DNA from: Anaeramoeba flamelloides
Taxonomy: Eukaryota; Metamonada; Anaeramoebidae
NCBI GenBank assembly: GCA_027625915.1
Contig: JANTQA010000029.1
Span: forward strand, 2,356,001 to 2,420,000
Direction: 5' to 3'
DNA: 64,000 nt
Position 1 is the stretch's first letter. Every line of letters begins with the position of its first letter. A program made the translations under genes and the position numbers. Under the pieces are notes generated by a model. The model ran no database searches. It was not told the origin of the DNA and saw only the letters and a list, made by a program, of their open reading frames with translations. Shown here one piece after another: positions 34,196 through 45,707 of this stretch.

Positions 34196-35289
34196 ATGTT
34201 TAATACAAGGCTTGTTGACTTTAACTCAGATGAGATCCCATTAGTTGTTAAAAGAACAATAGAAAATCTTAAGAAAAGAGGCCTACAATCTGAAGGACTT
34301 TTTCGTGTACCTGGTAATTCTTTTGTTCCTCTAAAAACTCTTTTTAAAATTTTTTTCCTTCAAAAAACAAAAACAAAAACAAAACAAAAACAATTTTGTT
34401 TTTCTTTTTTTCTCAAGATAAATTACCCTTTATTTTTTTTTTTCTCTTTTAATTCTTTCACAAGATCTTTCAATTTTTCCAGCTTTACTTTTGATTACGT
34501 ACAGACTAACTCTCAATTTATTCTTGTTTCTATCTTTTATTTCTTTTTTGCGATTTAAACAACCTAAATAATTTCCTTCCAAAAAATAAAAAAATGGTTC
34601 GTGTCAATAAAAAATACATAATTTGTCCTTACTTAAAACCAAAAAAAAGGTTCTGTTAGTGAGGTTAAAGAATTAAAAAAAAAATATAACAATGGCGAAG
34701 ATCCCGATTTAGATGAATACGATCTTAATTCGGTAGCAAGTTTATTGAAAGAATTTTTAAGAGATCTCCCAGAGCCATTATGTACCTTTGACTTGTATGA
34801 CATTTTCCTTGCCTCTGCTGTCATCAATGTTCGTGAAAGTAGAAACATGATGTTGAAAAAGGTCCTTGGTGAAATGCCTCTTATCCACAAAAATTTATTA
34901 ATGGAGTTATGTACCTTTTTAAAGGAAGTCGCCTCTTTTGAAAAATCTAACAAAATGGGACCAGATAATCTTGGACTTGTTTTTTCTCCAAATCTTTTAA
35001 GGTAATTATTTCTTAATTTCTCTTTCCTTTGGTGTTTTATTAATATCTTTTTTTTTTTTTTTGGTTATTATGATTTTTCACCGAGCTAATTTCCTTCATC
35101 TTTATTTTTGTTTTTACTTACCACAAATGTACTTATTCAAAAACCTTTATTATCACTAACTATACAAACTTTGATTTAAAAATGATTAGATCTGAAGATG
35201 AAAGTGTTTCAATTACAATCGAAGATGCTCCAATTGCAAAAACTTTAATGAAAACATTTATTACTGACTATGAAGATCTTTTCAATTAA
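34196..35289 (+). CDS. Small RhoGAP-domain protein, 3 exons
   Basis: It should stimulate GTP hydrolysis by a Rho-family GTPase. Exons are 34196-34313, 34650-35001 and 35190-35289 (introns 336 and 188 bp, donors GTAATT, phases consistent), giving 189 residues, essentially one bare RhoGAP domain. The arginine finger is in EGLFRVPG, followed by SEVKELKKKY, the FLRDLPEPL helix, and the GPDNLGLVFSPNLLR motif near residue 150. The ATG starts directly before the domain (VDFNSDEIPLVVKRTIENL), so no membrane or lipid-binding module is present. A 3' end stretch keeps the last helix (MKTFITDYEDLF). It faces the MyTH4-RhoGAP gene tail to tail. Its GTPase partner cannot be told. Confidence 0.92.
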
Positions 35290-35830
35290 AATTCCAAGAA
35301 TCATTTTGGTTTATCTTTCATTTTGAAATAAACACAAAGTTTTTTTCTTTCTTTCAAGAAAAAGCTTTAAAACAATTGAGAAAATTTGAATTTTAATTTT
35401 TTTTTTTGTCTTTTTTTTTTTTCTTTTCTTTTCATTTCTTTATTAAATGGGAAAATTCAAAATCTGAAATTTAAGAATAAATACTATATGGGTGTGAATC
35501 AAAATTGAATCCTTTTATTCTTTTCTTTTCAAAAATTTACTGGGATAATAAAGCAAAAGAATACAGATCATACAAGTATAAGCAATAAAGATGTTAATTA
35601 CACAAAATAAAAGTATTATTTGTTCAATTTCAAAGAATTGGATACTAAAATAATTGAGATTAGTATGAATACATATAAATTCCAAATAATTTGAAAACTT
35701 ATTTCTCTTGTTTAAAAATTTAATTTAATTATTTAAAAAGCAATTCATTTGAAAGAATATGTGAAAAAACGCCCAAAATACTTCAAAATGGAAAATATTC
35801 GAATTTTTTCAAACATACCCTAAATTATTA

Positions 35831-36025
35831 CAGCCAGTTCCACTTTTAAGACACAAACTTTGAACGAAATTTAAGACAAAAAAAAATCTCAAATTAAGGC
35901 ACAAAATTCAAATTCTAGGAAAATAATTTTATTAAAAAAAAATTCCAATTTTTGTGCTTTTATTTGAGATTTTTCTTTACCTTAAATTTCGGTGAAACTT
36001 CAGATCTTAAAATTGGTACTGACTG
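35831..36025. mobile_element. Short palindromic MITE M5
   Basis: The whole 195-bp unit is an imperfect palindrome flanked by TA. The left half reads 'cagccagttccacttttaag', then 'caaattaaggcacaaaattc'; the right half is its complement. The CAG..CAGT ends are Tc1/mariner-like. The larger element at 43494-44400 has the same ends, and a partial copy lies at 41570-41640. Confidence 0.8.
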
Positions 36026-37000
36026 TAAGGTTATTGTTTAAATGCTGTACCGACTCATTTTTTCGATTTAATTTTATCATGAAAGGAAAAAACCACTTAA
36101 ACCTTCAAAAATCTTGAAAAATTTTTTTCTTCTCTCTAATACACTTGATAATTGTTTTTTTAAAAGTAAATTGATACTTAAAACAATTAAATTTTAAAAA
36201 ATTGAACAAAAAGAATATGTACAATTGTCCTCTGTACCTGATTGAAAAAAATTTTTTTCTTGTAAAATTAATGGTTTTCGAAAGAACCAACATGAAATTT
36301 TCCAAAAAAAAAACAAAAAAAAAATCCTTTCAAAAATATTTCGAATTACAATTTCTCAGAAGCCAAGTGTTAGATTAGATTATCATAATCCAAAAATATT
36401 TTTTATTTTTTCTAAATTTAAAAAGTGTATTTTGTCAACTTGACTTTCCCTTTTTTTTTATTATTTTGTTCTACACAAAAAAAGAAAAAAATGGAATAAT
36501 TTTGGATTATTATTAAAATAATTTGAAAAATCATTTATTTTTTTTTTTGTTATTAAAAACAAAATTAAAAATTTATAATCAATATCTATAATTAGTACTG
36601 TTAAAGAATAAAAATAAAAACAAACACCGTTAATAGTTTTTTTTTAATAATTTTTGACTTTTTGAAAAAATTTGAATATTTTTAATTTTCAAGTATATCA
36701 AATATTTGGAGATTTTCGGTTAAATTAAAAATACTTTTGAGTTCGAAAAATAATTATTTGATTAACAAAAAGATTTTGTAAAAAAAAAATTATTTTGAAA
36801 AATGAAAAAAAAGAAAGAAATTAAACAAATGATCAAACCACAAGATATTTTTCTTTTGGTTTTGGATTTAGTTGACAAATTAGCACAATGTTTACATCAA
36901 CAATAATTATCAATTGGAATAATCATGAGCTACCTACCTGCTACGGTATTGTATTCAACTAATAATAAAAATTCTTGAATAATACAAACTGTTGATATAA

Positions 37001-37034
<34 letters not shown>

Positions 37035-37582
37035 TTTTTTTAGTTAAACCGTGTTCTTGACTCAATTTCTTTTTAAAAACAGCAGTTTTATATCAAAATA
37101 TTTCATAAAAAGTTGTACAGAAAATGATAAATCTAAAGATTATTTAATATCTCTCTATCTCTGCCTCGATCTATCTATATCTCTTTTTTTTTAATCAACC
37201 CTTAATATCCCTTTGGTAAATTTTAGAGTATGAGTAAAACCAGAAGTAATCATTTTCACATGATTTCTAATATCAATACTACCTAAAAGTAATATTGTTG
37301 ATTTTTGTATATTTGATTTGCTTTTTTTATAACTTAAGTACCCACTTTAAAATTAATTTATTAGATTTTTTTTCCAAAATAAAATAGCATAAAAGAATAT
37401 AGTGATAGGAACAAAACATAAATCATTTAATTTTTCCCAAAGTAGACGATACAATTTAATTTATTATTTTATTGTCAAATTTAATTTTATGTGTAAAAAA
37501 AAATATAATTAATTATTTTTCAAAAATTAAATTAAACAATAAAAATCAAAGATACACAACAAAAGTAAAAAATGTTGAGTTT
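36026..37582. other. Gene-free stretch
   Basis: It contains a long T run near 37001-37033 and a degenerate TCTA-type microsatellite at 37150-37190. No gene of protein-like composition was found before the small open frame at 37583. Confidence 0.4.
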
Positions 37583-37693
37583 ATGCTTTTCTATGAATTG
37601 GCAAAAACGTATAATTTTGACTTCCAGGTTGATACTCCCTTGGAGGCAAGAGCAACTAAGAAAAATAATTTTTCCACTGCTTGTGTAAAATAA
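37583..37693 (+). CDS. Short unknown open frame or gene fragment
   Basis: The frame encodes 36 residues (MLFYELAKTYNFDF, VDTPLEARATKKNN) with balanced composition unlike the surrounding AT-rich noise, and ends TAA. The frame stays open upstream without an ATG. An acceptor-like 'cttccag' inside it could mark a last exon whose earlier exons are missing. I recognise no family; it may be a fragment. Confidence 0.25.
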   Translation: MLFYELAKTYNFDFQVDTPLEARATKKNNFSTACVK

Positions 37694-37923
37694 AATTACA
37701 AATAAAATAATACTCTTAAAAAAATGAAGATAAATCATCTTTAAAAGAGTACACTTTTATGAAAGTTATTTCAAATGGGCTATTTTATACCTTTTTAAAA
37801 ATGATTATTACAAAATTAAAAAAAATAAATAAAAACATTAAAAAGGTTTGTTAATTTATGAAGAAATAATTTAAAAAAAAAAGTGTTAATAAAAAAGTAA
37901 ATAAAAAAAAAAAAAAATTCAAA

Positions 37924-40485
37924 TTATTTAAAACTCTTTTCAATTATTGATACATATTGAGAAACGTCCCATTGTGAAATTAAAACATTCAGAAATTTGC
38001 CACTTTTTTCAGCCAATTTGATTGCTGATGATAAGCCCCCCCCCAGATTCTTCACCATATTTGGAGCTAGCATTAAAGTGATATTATTAATATCCATTTT
38101 AGTATATTCGATGGTTTCCCTTTCCAGCATTTCTTGGAAAAAAGCGACAAGATAGGCAAGGCAATATTTATTTAGTAAGGGCAAATTTTCAGCTATTGAA
38201 ATCATTTCTGATTCTAATTCAGTTTTTAGCAAGGTTGGCACGTTAGATAAAGGTAATATCGGACCTTCCAATTCTCGTAACCACAATTTTAAAGTTGACG
38301 CATAAACAAAGGCCGTGCTTCTCTGCTCTTCGATGGGTGTAAAATTGCCCGAGTTAATTTGTTCTTTCAATTCCAAAACCTGATTCAAGTTGCCTGGGAC
38401 TCTAAAGATTCCTTCCTTCTTAAACCCGCCGACCAGTTTGATTTGGTTTGTTAAAAAGGGAATGATGTGAGGTATTACTTCGTTTTCGTAGCATTCCTTT
38501 TGCGCCTGTACCTTCATGCACTGTTCGAGAGTAACCCCGAATATGATGGGATAGAAGGGTATATTAAATATGTTTGCAATGACTGAATCTAATGGCAAGC
38601 TATATTCCTTTTGCGTTGTTCTTATATACTTGATTTTGTCTCGAGAATATTTTGCGAATTGGGGAATCGCTTCATAATCGCTTTTCGAATAGTAGTTCAA
38701 TAATTTGTTTAAATATCTGTTCAATGCCTCTGATGGCGGGAAGGTTTGCGATACTAAACACAGCGCCCCCCACCCTCTTAAATTCGATTGCGGGTTGGGA
38801 TTCCTGCTCGTCTGTTTGCAGATTTGGACATAGATCTCGTCCCTTAGTTCCAGATGGTCAATGCCCTTTCGCAAAATTCCTTTGATCCCCTCGAGTTGCG
38901 CAACTTGCAAGTCAGATGATGTTTTAAATTTTTTAATCCTCTGCGCCTCGCCCATGTAGAGTATCAAATCCTTGAAGCATTTGATCGCCATCTTATTGAG
39001 TTTTGAATTGGTCAGCTTTGTTAACGAATTTTGGATCTTGTTTGGCGAGTGGCTTAATTGCCCCTTGAGTGCAAATTGCTTTTTCCTTCTCAGACGGAAA
39101 CCTTTAGATTCAGAAAAGTATTGCTTGGCAAACTCTTCCAACAAAAAGGATCCGTCCACTACTGTTTGTTTGTCATCAAAATTGTCACTATGCCCTCTTC
39201 GCTTTGATCTGTTTTCAAAATAAAATCCCTTCTTACCTTCCTTGTCGCGATCAAAACCTTTTCCGTTTTTCGTATTTTGATCCATAATTTTCTGTAATTT
39301 TTCATATTGTCGAGTCACCGTCGTGTGATCGGTTTGGTGAATTAAAGTGAAATCGCCAAAGGTTCCAGTTTGAAAATCAATTTTCGAGATTATATTACTT
39401 TTTAAAATCTTGATTCCTTCCAATTTCATTTTCAATTTTGATGTGTCAATATTAATTAAATCATTTTCATAGATTAAATTAGAGTAACCGTTATCTATTT
39501 CATTTTCAATTTCTCTTTCTTTTTCTTTTTCTCTTTCTTTTTCTTTTTCTATTTCTTTTTCGAGTTCACTTTCACTTGTTTCTTGTTTGCTTCCAATTTT
39601 TAACTTTAATTTTTGAAATTTTCCTTTTCCTTTTCCTTTGTCTTTGATTATTTCTTCTTTGTCATTCAAAAAGATCAATTTTTTTGATTTTTGAAGATCT
39701 CTATTTCTTAAATACTGCTTTTGAAAATTTGTAAAATTTTCTTTTTCGTTTAATTGGTCTTCTTTTGTTGTTTCTTGAACTTTGTTTAGCTTTGTTTTCC
39801 TACCACTAGTAGACTTGTTCCTTATTCTTTTCTTTGATAAGTCATGAGACTGTAAACCAGGGACGGAAAATTTTCTTTTCAAAGCATTTTTGTTAGAATT
39901 CCGCAATCTTGGAGATGGGGTGATCGATCCTTTGATACTTTTAAGGTTTTTAGGTATTTGTGTTGAGTTGACTGATTTTTTCACAGGTGGTGATTGTACT
40001 CTATGCTTTGACTTCTTAACACTTTGGTTGTTTGTTGGTTTGAATTCCTTCCACTTTGGTGCTCTTTCATCACTCCAATACCTTTTTTTTTCTGGTTCCT
40101 TTTTGTTATTCGGAGGGTTGTTGGTTTTGGTTTTTATTTCCTTTTTTGGGTTAGTCGTTGTAGTTGAAGGTGGAGTAATTGAGAGAAATTCCTGAAGCGA
40201 GGTAGGTTTTTGTTTGCTTTTTCTAGAGTTGTTTGTTATTACTTTTGTATAGGAAGAAGAAGATTCGGAAGCAGTTTTTTTAAAAGCAAGTTTCCAAGCT
40301 CCATCTGAAAACAAATTTTTGCTTGTAAATAAATTTTGTAATTGTGAAATTTTTTTTTCATTTTTTGTTTCACATTCACTTTCGCTTTCGCTTTCACTTT
40401 CGCTTTCAGAAATTGAAAAAAGTGTAAAAGAGTCAAACACAATTGGTTGCTGTTTTGAATGAAAATTTAATTCTAATTTATTCAT
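37924..40485 (-). CDS. MyTH4-RhoGAP protein
   Basis: This is a Rho-family GTPase activator of the ARHGAP39/Vilse-like MyTH4-RhoGAP architecture. I start at the ATG at 40485, since the three codons before it begin with TTG; the product is 853 residues. Residues 1-440 are low-complexity and charged, with Ser/Glu repeats near the N-terminus and KEKEREK repeats near 310. MyTH4 lies at about 445-625 (LELRDEIYVQICKQT, RGWGALCLVSQTFPPS), and RhoGAP at about 645-845 with the arginine finger in KKEGIFRVPGN and the LWLRELEGPILP and LMLAPNMVKN motifs. No WW or FERM domain is seen. MyTH4 usually binds microtubules or actin structures, so it may couple Rho signalling to the cytoskeleton. There are no introns. 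Confidence 0.92.
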   Translation of the reverse strand: MNKLELNFHSKQQPIVFDSFTLFSISESESESESESECETKNEKKISQLQNLFTSKNLFSDGAWKLAFKKTASESSSSYTKVITNNSRKSKQKPTSLQEFLSITPPSTTTTNPKKEIKTKTNNPPNNKKEPEKKRYWSDERAPKWKEFKPTNNQSVKKSKHRVQSPPVKKSVNSTQIPKNLKSIKGSITPSPRLRNSNKNALKRKFSVPGLQSHDLSKKRIRNKSTSGRKTKLNKVQETTKEDQLNEKENFTNFQKQYLRNRDLQKSKKLIFLNDKEEIIKDKGKGKGKFQKLKLKIGSKQETSESELEKEIEKEKEREKEKEREIENEIDNGYSNLIYENDLINIDTSKLKMKLEGIKILKSNIISKIDFQTGTFGDFTLIHQTDHTTVTRQYEKLQKIMDQNTKNGKGFDRDKEGKKGFYFENRSKRRGHSDNFDDKQTVVDGSFLLEEFAKQYFSESKGFRLRRKKQFALKGQLSHSPNKIQNSLTKLTNSKLNKMAIKCFKDLILYMGEAQRIKKFKTSSDLQVAQLEGIKGILRKGIDHLELRDEIYVQICKQTSRNPNPQSNLRGWGALCLVSQTFPPSEALNRYLNKLLNYYSKSDYEAIPQFAKYSRDKIKYIRTTQKEYSLPLDSVIANIFNIPFYPIIFGVTLEQCMKVQAQKECYENEVIPHIIPFLTNQIKLVGGFKKEGIFRVPGNLNQVLELKEQINSGNFTPIEEQRSTAFVYASTLKLWLRELEGPILPLSNVPTLLKTELESEMISIAENLPLLNKYCLAYLVAFFQEMLERETIEYTKMDINNITLMLAPNMVKNLGGGLSSAIKLAEKSGKFLNVLISQWDVSQYVSIIEKSFK

Positions 40486-40974
40486 GTCTGACAAATGGAA
40501 AAAAATGAATATATTCAGATTTCAGTCAATGAATAATTGTGTTGATAGAGTATTTGTGAGATTTCCTTTCTTGTTTTCCAATTATTTCTTGATTGTGAAG
40601 AAATTTTTGTTTTTTTTGTCAAAAATTATAAGAACAAAAATGCCTTACTTAAGGTGATCAAAACCCATTTGACTTATTTAGAACGAACCAGTCTTTTGTT
40701 TTACTTTGTCTAGTGAGAGTATAAAAGGGGTAAGCCAGTCGTGTCAAAAATACCTCCATATTTTGAGCTTTTAAGTGAGTCACCCTCCAATGAAAAAGTT
40801 TTTAAAAAAAAATAAATCATTTGCTAATTTTTCACTTGTAGATAACTTCACTTATAATAAACATATTTTGGTAATAAAAGATCTTGAATCAAAAAAGTAT
40901 TTTTAAAGAAATTTTACGCCTAAAGTTGAAAAATGGAATTTTCCAGTTACTATTAAAAATTTTTTAAAATTTAA

Positions 40975-41545
40975 TACAATATGTACTTAATAAAATTAAG
41001 CACTATTTTTTTCTGATTAATATTTTTCGAAATCTAGCTTCATACTTAATTCAATTAACTACTGGGATAATTTTTTTTAGAATAAAAACACTCTCAACTT
41101 TTGAATATCGAAAATATTTTTTGAAATTAATGTGCACTTTTTTATTTTTTTTTTGAAAAAATTGGGGTTGAGAAAAGTTTGAAATCAAAGAATTAGTTAA
41201 TAAATTAAATTAGAATGCTTTTCCAGAGAGTTTATCCTTTGAGTTGAACTTTTTGTTAAATTTTACCATTTAAAACTAAAAAAACATTTGAAGACCAAAT
41301 TAGTTCCTTTTGTGAAAAGAAAATTCCCCATAATTTAGAATTTGTTTTAGTAAATGAGTTAAAACAAGATACTGAATCTAAAAATATACATAATTTCAAG
41401 TGTGAATTCAATGATTTTGGCAAAAAATGTTTTCAAGAATAAGTTAAATTGAAACTTTATTTATTTTTATTTTTTCATTTAGTTTTTTTAATTGTATTAA
41501 TGGAAAGTATTTGATCAGTTTTCCATTTTTAGTGTTTTTTGGTTC
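40975..41545 (+). repeat. Dispersed repeat R3, copy 3
   Basis: This is the third same-orientation copy of the unit at 11850 and 26185, upstream of the MyTH4-RhoGAP gene. Directly after it, 41570-41640 resembles the arm of MITE M5. Confidence 0.75.
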
Positions 41546-42412
41546 GTAGGGACATATGTTGAACTTTTAAAGAACAAACTTTCAACAGAATTTAAAGTAC
41601 ATTCAAAATCTGAAATTAAAGCACAAAATTTAAATTCTAGTATTATAATTTGTGAATAAAAATTATTCCAAAATTTGTGATTTAAGGACGATGTTTTGAG
41701 GTGAAAACAGTGAAATAATGTATAAAATCGCCCTTGGAAGAGTTATGGAATCCATGTAATATTTTTCCAAGGAGAATTTCTTTTTGAAAAAATGTGAAAT
41801 TTTCACAATTTCAACAATTTTCACAATTTTTGCCTTGGTTAGATCATGCCAAAATTTGTATGTTAATTTTTTAGAATTTCCATTTCAACTTTCGGAACTC
41901 ACACTATTTTCTTGGACTGTTCTAGATATTTTTTACATTTGTTTTTACAAGTTTGAAATGTTTTCAAATTTAAACTTTTCTTTGAAAATCCCAAAAGTTA
42001 TTAATTTTTTTTAAATTTGTAAAAATAAAAATCCTTATGAATTTTTTTTTTTGTTTATGTTGATTTTAAAATTTGAAAATCTAATATTTTTTTCAACAAA
42101 TTCCTTTAGAAAGAAAATCTTTTTTGTTTGGTAAATACACAATAAAGAATTAACAAAATCCCCCCAAAGGGTGGGAATTTAGTTCTCAATATTTTTTTTC
42201 TTTAATTTACAGCAAATTTAGAAATAAATAAATTTCTTTCTTAGAATTAAAAGTAATTCAAATATTTTAAAATGACAAAAAAGATACAGTACTTGTAAAA
42301 ATGTGAGTACTTTTTTTAAAACTTTTTGAAAGTTTTCTTGTTTTCTAAAGTGGGGTCTCTAACATTAAATATTATTTAGGGGCTGGAATCTGAAGTAAGC
42401 AACTTTTTTATA

Positions 42413-42948
42413 ACTAAACCCAATTCCAAAAATTTGGACTCCCCCAAAATCAAAAATAGGCAAAAAAAAACCCTATTTATTGTATTTTCCCAAACCTAAT
42501 ATAAAAAAACATTTAAATAACCCAGTATTAATGTTTTAATAAGTCAGCATTTTAATCCAAATAAAAGAAAAAAAATATAAAACTCAAAAATAAAAACAGG
42601 TGTGTCCAAAATAATGAAACGGGCGGAACAAAAAATGTATTGGTAAATTTGTAGAAATTTCACCAACAATTGTTAATTGATCCAATGCTGAGATACCATC
42701 GACCAATTGTATGTTATTTTCCAATTTAAGAAACTCAACACTAACTTTCTATCAACCATTGAAAAAAAAATTCGAGATCTAACGAAACAGATTAGGTAAC
42801 TGCAAAAAAGGAAATGAAAACAAAACAAAAAATACAAAAAATGAAATTGTTTGTAAAATCAAAATTCTTTCCAATTGGATTTAAAGTGAAGTAATGATGT
42901 TCTTTCCATTGTTTAAACTGTGTCCAAATTTTTGGAATCTAGTTTAGT
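42413..42948 (+). mobile_element. Tc1-like MITE family M1, copy B
   Basis: This best-preserved copy is ~536 bp with ends 'attccaaaaatttggact' (left) and the complement of 'gtccaaatttttggaatc' (right), and TA at the left border. It aligns end to end with 5443-5986. A central 'gtgtgtccaaaataatgaaa' resembles an internal end motif. Confidence 0.85.
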
Positions 42949-43493
42949 TCACTTTATTAAAATAAAAAAAATTAATTCTCACAACTTGATAAAGAAAGTA
43001 TTCAGTTTTTTAAAAGACCTGTCAGTTTTATAGAATTTATTATCAAAATTAAATTTTCGATTTTTGGTCAATTTCTTAAATAAAAGATTAAAAATTAATT
43101 TTTTTAATGTTTACATTTAAATAATGGATAAAAGTTTTATAAATCAAATATTTTTTCTGAATATCCCTATTGGGACAGTTGATGGTTACCCTATAATTTA
43201 AATCTTTATCTGCAAAACATAAGAGTTTTTTAAATTGTTACTAATATTTTCCATTGTTGAGAAAAAATGGAATATCTTGATGTTTTTGAAATGTAACTTT
43301 AAACAAAATAATTAAGAGTTATTTGAAACAGCTCATATTTTTAATGTAAAGTTAATTAGGATTTCCAGGTTGAATAAATGGGCTGTTCTTCATTAGAAAA
43401 ATCTAAATAGGTGAGAAATCCTCTATGATAGGATTAAAATACAAACCAATTAAAATTTTACTTATTCTTTTAATAAATAAGATTTGTAATGTA

Positions 43494-44400
43494 AAGCCAG
43501 TTCCACTTTTAAGACAAAAACTTTCAAGAAAATTAATGAACAAAAAAATCTCAAATTAAGTTATATTTTATAGAAAAAAATTTTTTTATTACAAAATATT
43601 TACTGTTTGTTGTAAAATACATGGAACAAAATTTACATTCAGCTTATTAAAAAAAAAGTTTATAAAAACATATAGAATTTCAATTTCTTAATTCCATAAA
43701 ATCAGTTTGAATTATTACAGTAATCTAAGTAATGCATGCACAAAGACGATAATCCGTGTTTCAAAATATTATCTTATGATTTTTTTTTCTTCTTGTTCCA
43801 AGGCAACATCCAATCTACTACCCGATAGTATACCTAAGTTCAAATCAATTTTGAAAGCAAAGGTCTGGTTATTTTCAGTAAAATTTAAATTATTAATACA
43901 ATTTGTTAAAAATTTTTATAATATTCTCAATTTTTTTGAAATTTTTTGTTTATTTAATGGTAAAAATTTTCTCAAAAAAATTAACTCTATTTTTGAGATA
44001 TAAATTGCAATTTGATCTTTCATTTTTAGAATTTCTTTTTAAATGTTAGAACTTTAAGAAACCATATCATATTTTTTTTAGGGATTATTATAAGTTTCTT
44101 TGATTGGTTAAAGTATAGGTCTTCTATAACAAAAAAAAAAGCTTTTTATTTTGAAACATGCACTTGAATTTTTTTGCACATATTATTTTGACTACAGTAA
44201 TTTCTCTTTTAGAATTGGGCTTTTTGACCATTTATTTTAATTCTTGGATTATGATTATTTTGGAAAGCTGAATTAAAATTTGGATTTTTTGATTTTTCGA
44301 TTGGCAGTAATTAGAATTTGAATTTTGTTCCTTAATTTGGTATTTTTTAATGTACATTTAATTTTCTTGAAAGTTTTTGTCTTAAAAGAGGAACTGAGAG
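43494..44400. mobile_element. TIR element M6 (~907 bp)
   Basis: TIRs of about 45 bp: left 'ccagttccacttttaagaca' plus 'aaaactttcaagaaaatt'; right the complement, ending 'cttaaaagaggaactgagag'. TA lies on both sides. The ends match MITE M5 (35831). The interior, 43716-44215, is a separate repeat also present at 47332-47835 and inverted at 62140-62480. An open frame at 43707-44003 is not conserved between copies. Confidence 0.8.
43716..44215 (+). repeat. Repeat R4, copy 1, nested in M6
   Basis: It matches 47332-47835 in order: 'cgtgtttcaaaatat', 'ccaatctactacccga' + 'tagtatacctaa', 'tcaaatcaattttgaaag', 'agaactttaagaaacca' and 'ctttttattttgaaac'. The presence of only the interior at 47332 suggests that R4 is its own unit, with ends near 'attacagtaat'. 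The family is unknown. Confidence 0.7.
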
Positions 44401-45224
44401 TATGTTTTTAAAGATTTTAAATGTAAACCCTCCCTTTTTCAAGTTTGAGTTGATTTTATGTGATTTGAATTATAAATGGGAAAAATTTTTACTTCCTTTC
44501 CCTCTTTCTCAACCAAATAGATTTTTCAAAAGAATTAGATTAGAAAATTCTGATTTTTTTTTTATTTGTTGTTACTTTTTTATATTATTCTGAGATCTTT
44601 TCGATCAACAAAGAATCCAAAGTGAAGGAGATATTTAAGAATTGAAGAAAGCAAAAGTAAGATGAAATTGAAGTCTTTTTTATTATCCAATAATTGTCAA
44701 TAATCTCAAGATTTTGTTCTTTCATGGATGTTTTTAGAACACGAATTAAAAATTATTACTATATTTTGAAAAGTCTGAATTCCTGTTTCGAAAACCCAAA
44801 AATAAGTTTCCTTTTTATTCAAATGGTTTTTTGTTTTTGACAATAAAATTTATTGTATTTATTTTATCAATGCAATTAAGTGCATTCTTGGCGTCTATTG
44901 AAAAAACGAAGCGTTTTGAATTTATCAAGTTTGTTAGAAATAAAGCTTCAATTATTCTTTGAAAATAGAAAAATTTTCTGTGATTATATCAGTCAAACCA
45001 AATGTATTTCAATTTTTCTCTCTTTGGTGTCAATTAAAAGATCAATATAATAATTTGTAAATCATTTTTTGTGATCATTTTTTCGTCAACTCAGAAACCA
45101 AATTAAGTCTTATTTTGGAAATCTTTAATTCTCATCCACCCAGGGCAATTTTCTTCCTTGTGTACTTGTGTTTATTATCTTTCAGGCAAGCCTTTTATCA
45201 GTATTTTCAACCCAAAAAGTTAAT

Positions 45225-45707
45225 ATGATGGATCAGAACAACACAAGCTTTCAAACTAGTCTCAAAAAATCGAATTTGAACAAACTAAACACCCCAACCA
45301 CTCAACGAGGTTTGTTATTCTTTCTTATTTTTACAATTATTTTATTTCTGTTTTACATTCAAAACTATTTGATTTTCCTCAAGTCATTTTAAAAAGCGAG
45401 ACAAAAAGTTTTGAGAAAGGGAATCCTGGAAACGGTTTGAATGAAGTTGGTCAACTGCTTTAAGGAGACTTTTAAAAACTTTTTAGTCTCATTTTTTTCA
45501 AATGACTGTTTTGGGATTGTTGTTACTTTTTCCAAAAAAAATCAAAAATAAATACCCCAAACTCAATCAATTCATCTAAATGCTTTTATTCGTATAGAGG
45601 AAGTACCAGAAGGATTTCTGGGAAATATTAGCAAGACTATTTTTACGGAATCAAAGAAAATTAAACTTTTTAATGCAAATCCAAATATTTATTTTGCTTC
45701 TGTCTGA
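45225..45707 (+). CDS. Small two-exon gene, unknown function
   Basis: Exons 45225-45309 and 45598-45707 are joined by a 288-bp intron with donor GTTTGT and acceptor TATAG. Phases agree and the product is 64 residues, starting MMDQNNTSFQTSLKKSN, with EEVPEGFLGNISKTIF just after the junction and ending in TGA. The sequence is balanced and soluble, with no membrane segment. Base composition of both exons is richer than their surroundings. I recognise no family. A longer gene, with further exons beyond, is possible. The donor matches that of the MTHFR-like gene. Confidence 0.5.

Noticed and set aside
34314-34558. Phe/Lys-rich tail on the first RhoGAP exon
   Set aside because: It is intron sequence; the RhoGAP domain resumes at 34650 with consistent phase.
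41784-42014. 76-residue plus-strand frame
   Set aside because: It is AT-driven, hydrophobic and not conserved in other repeat copies; no family was recognised.
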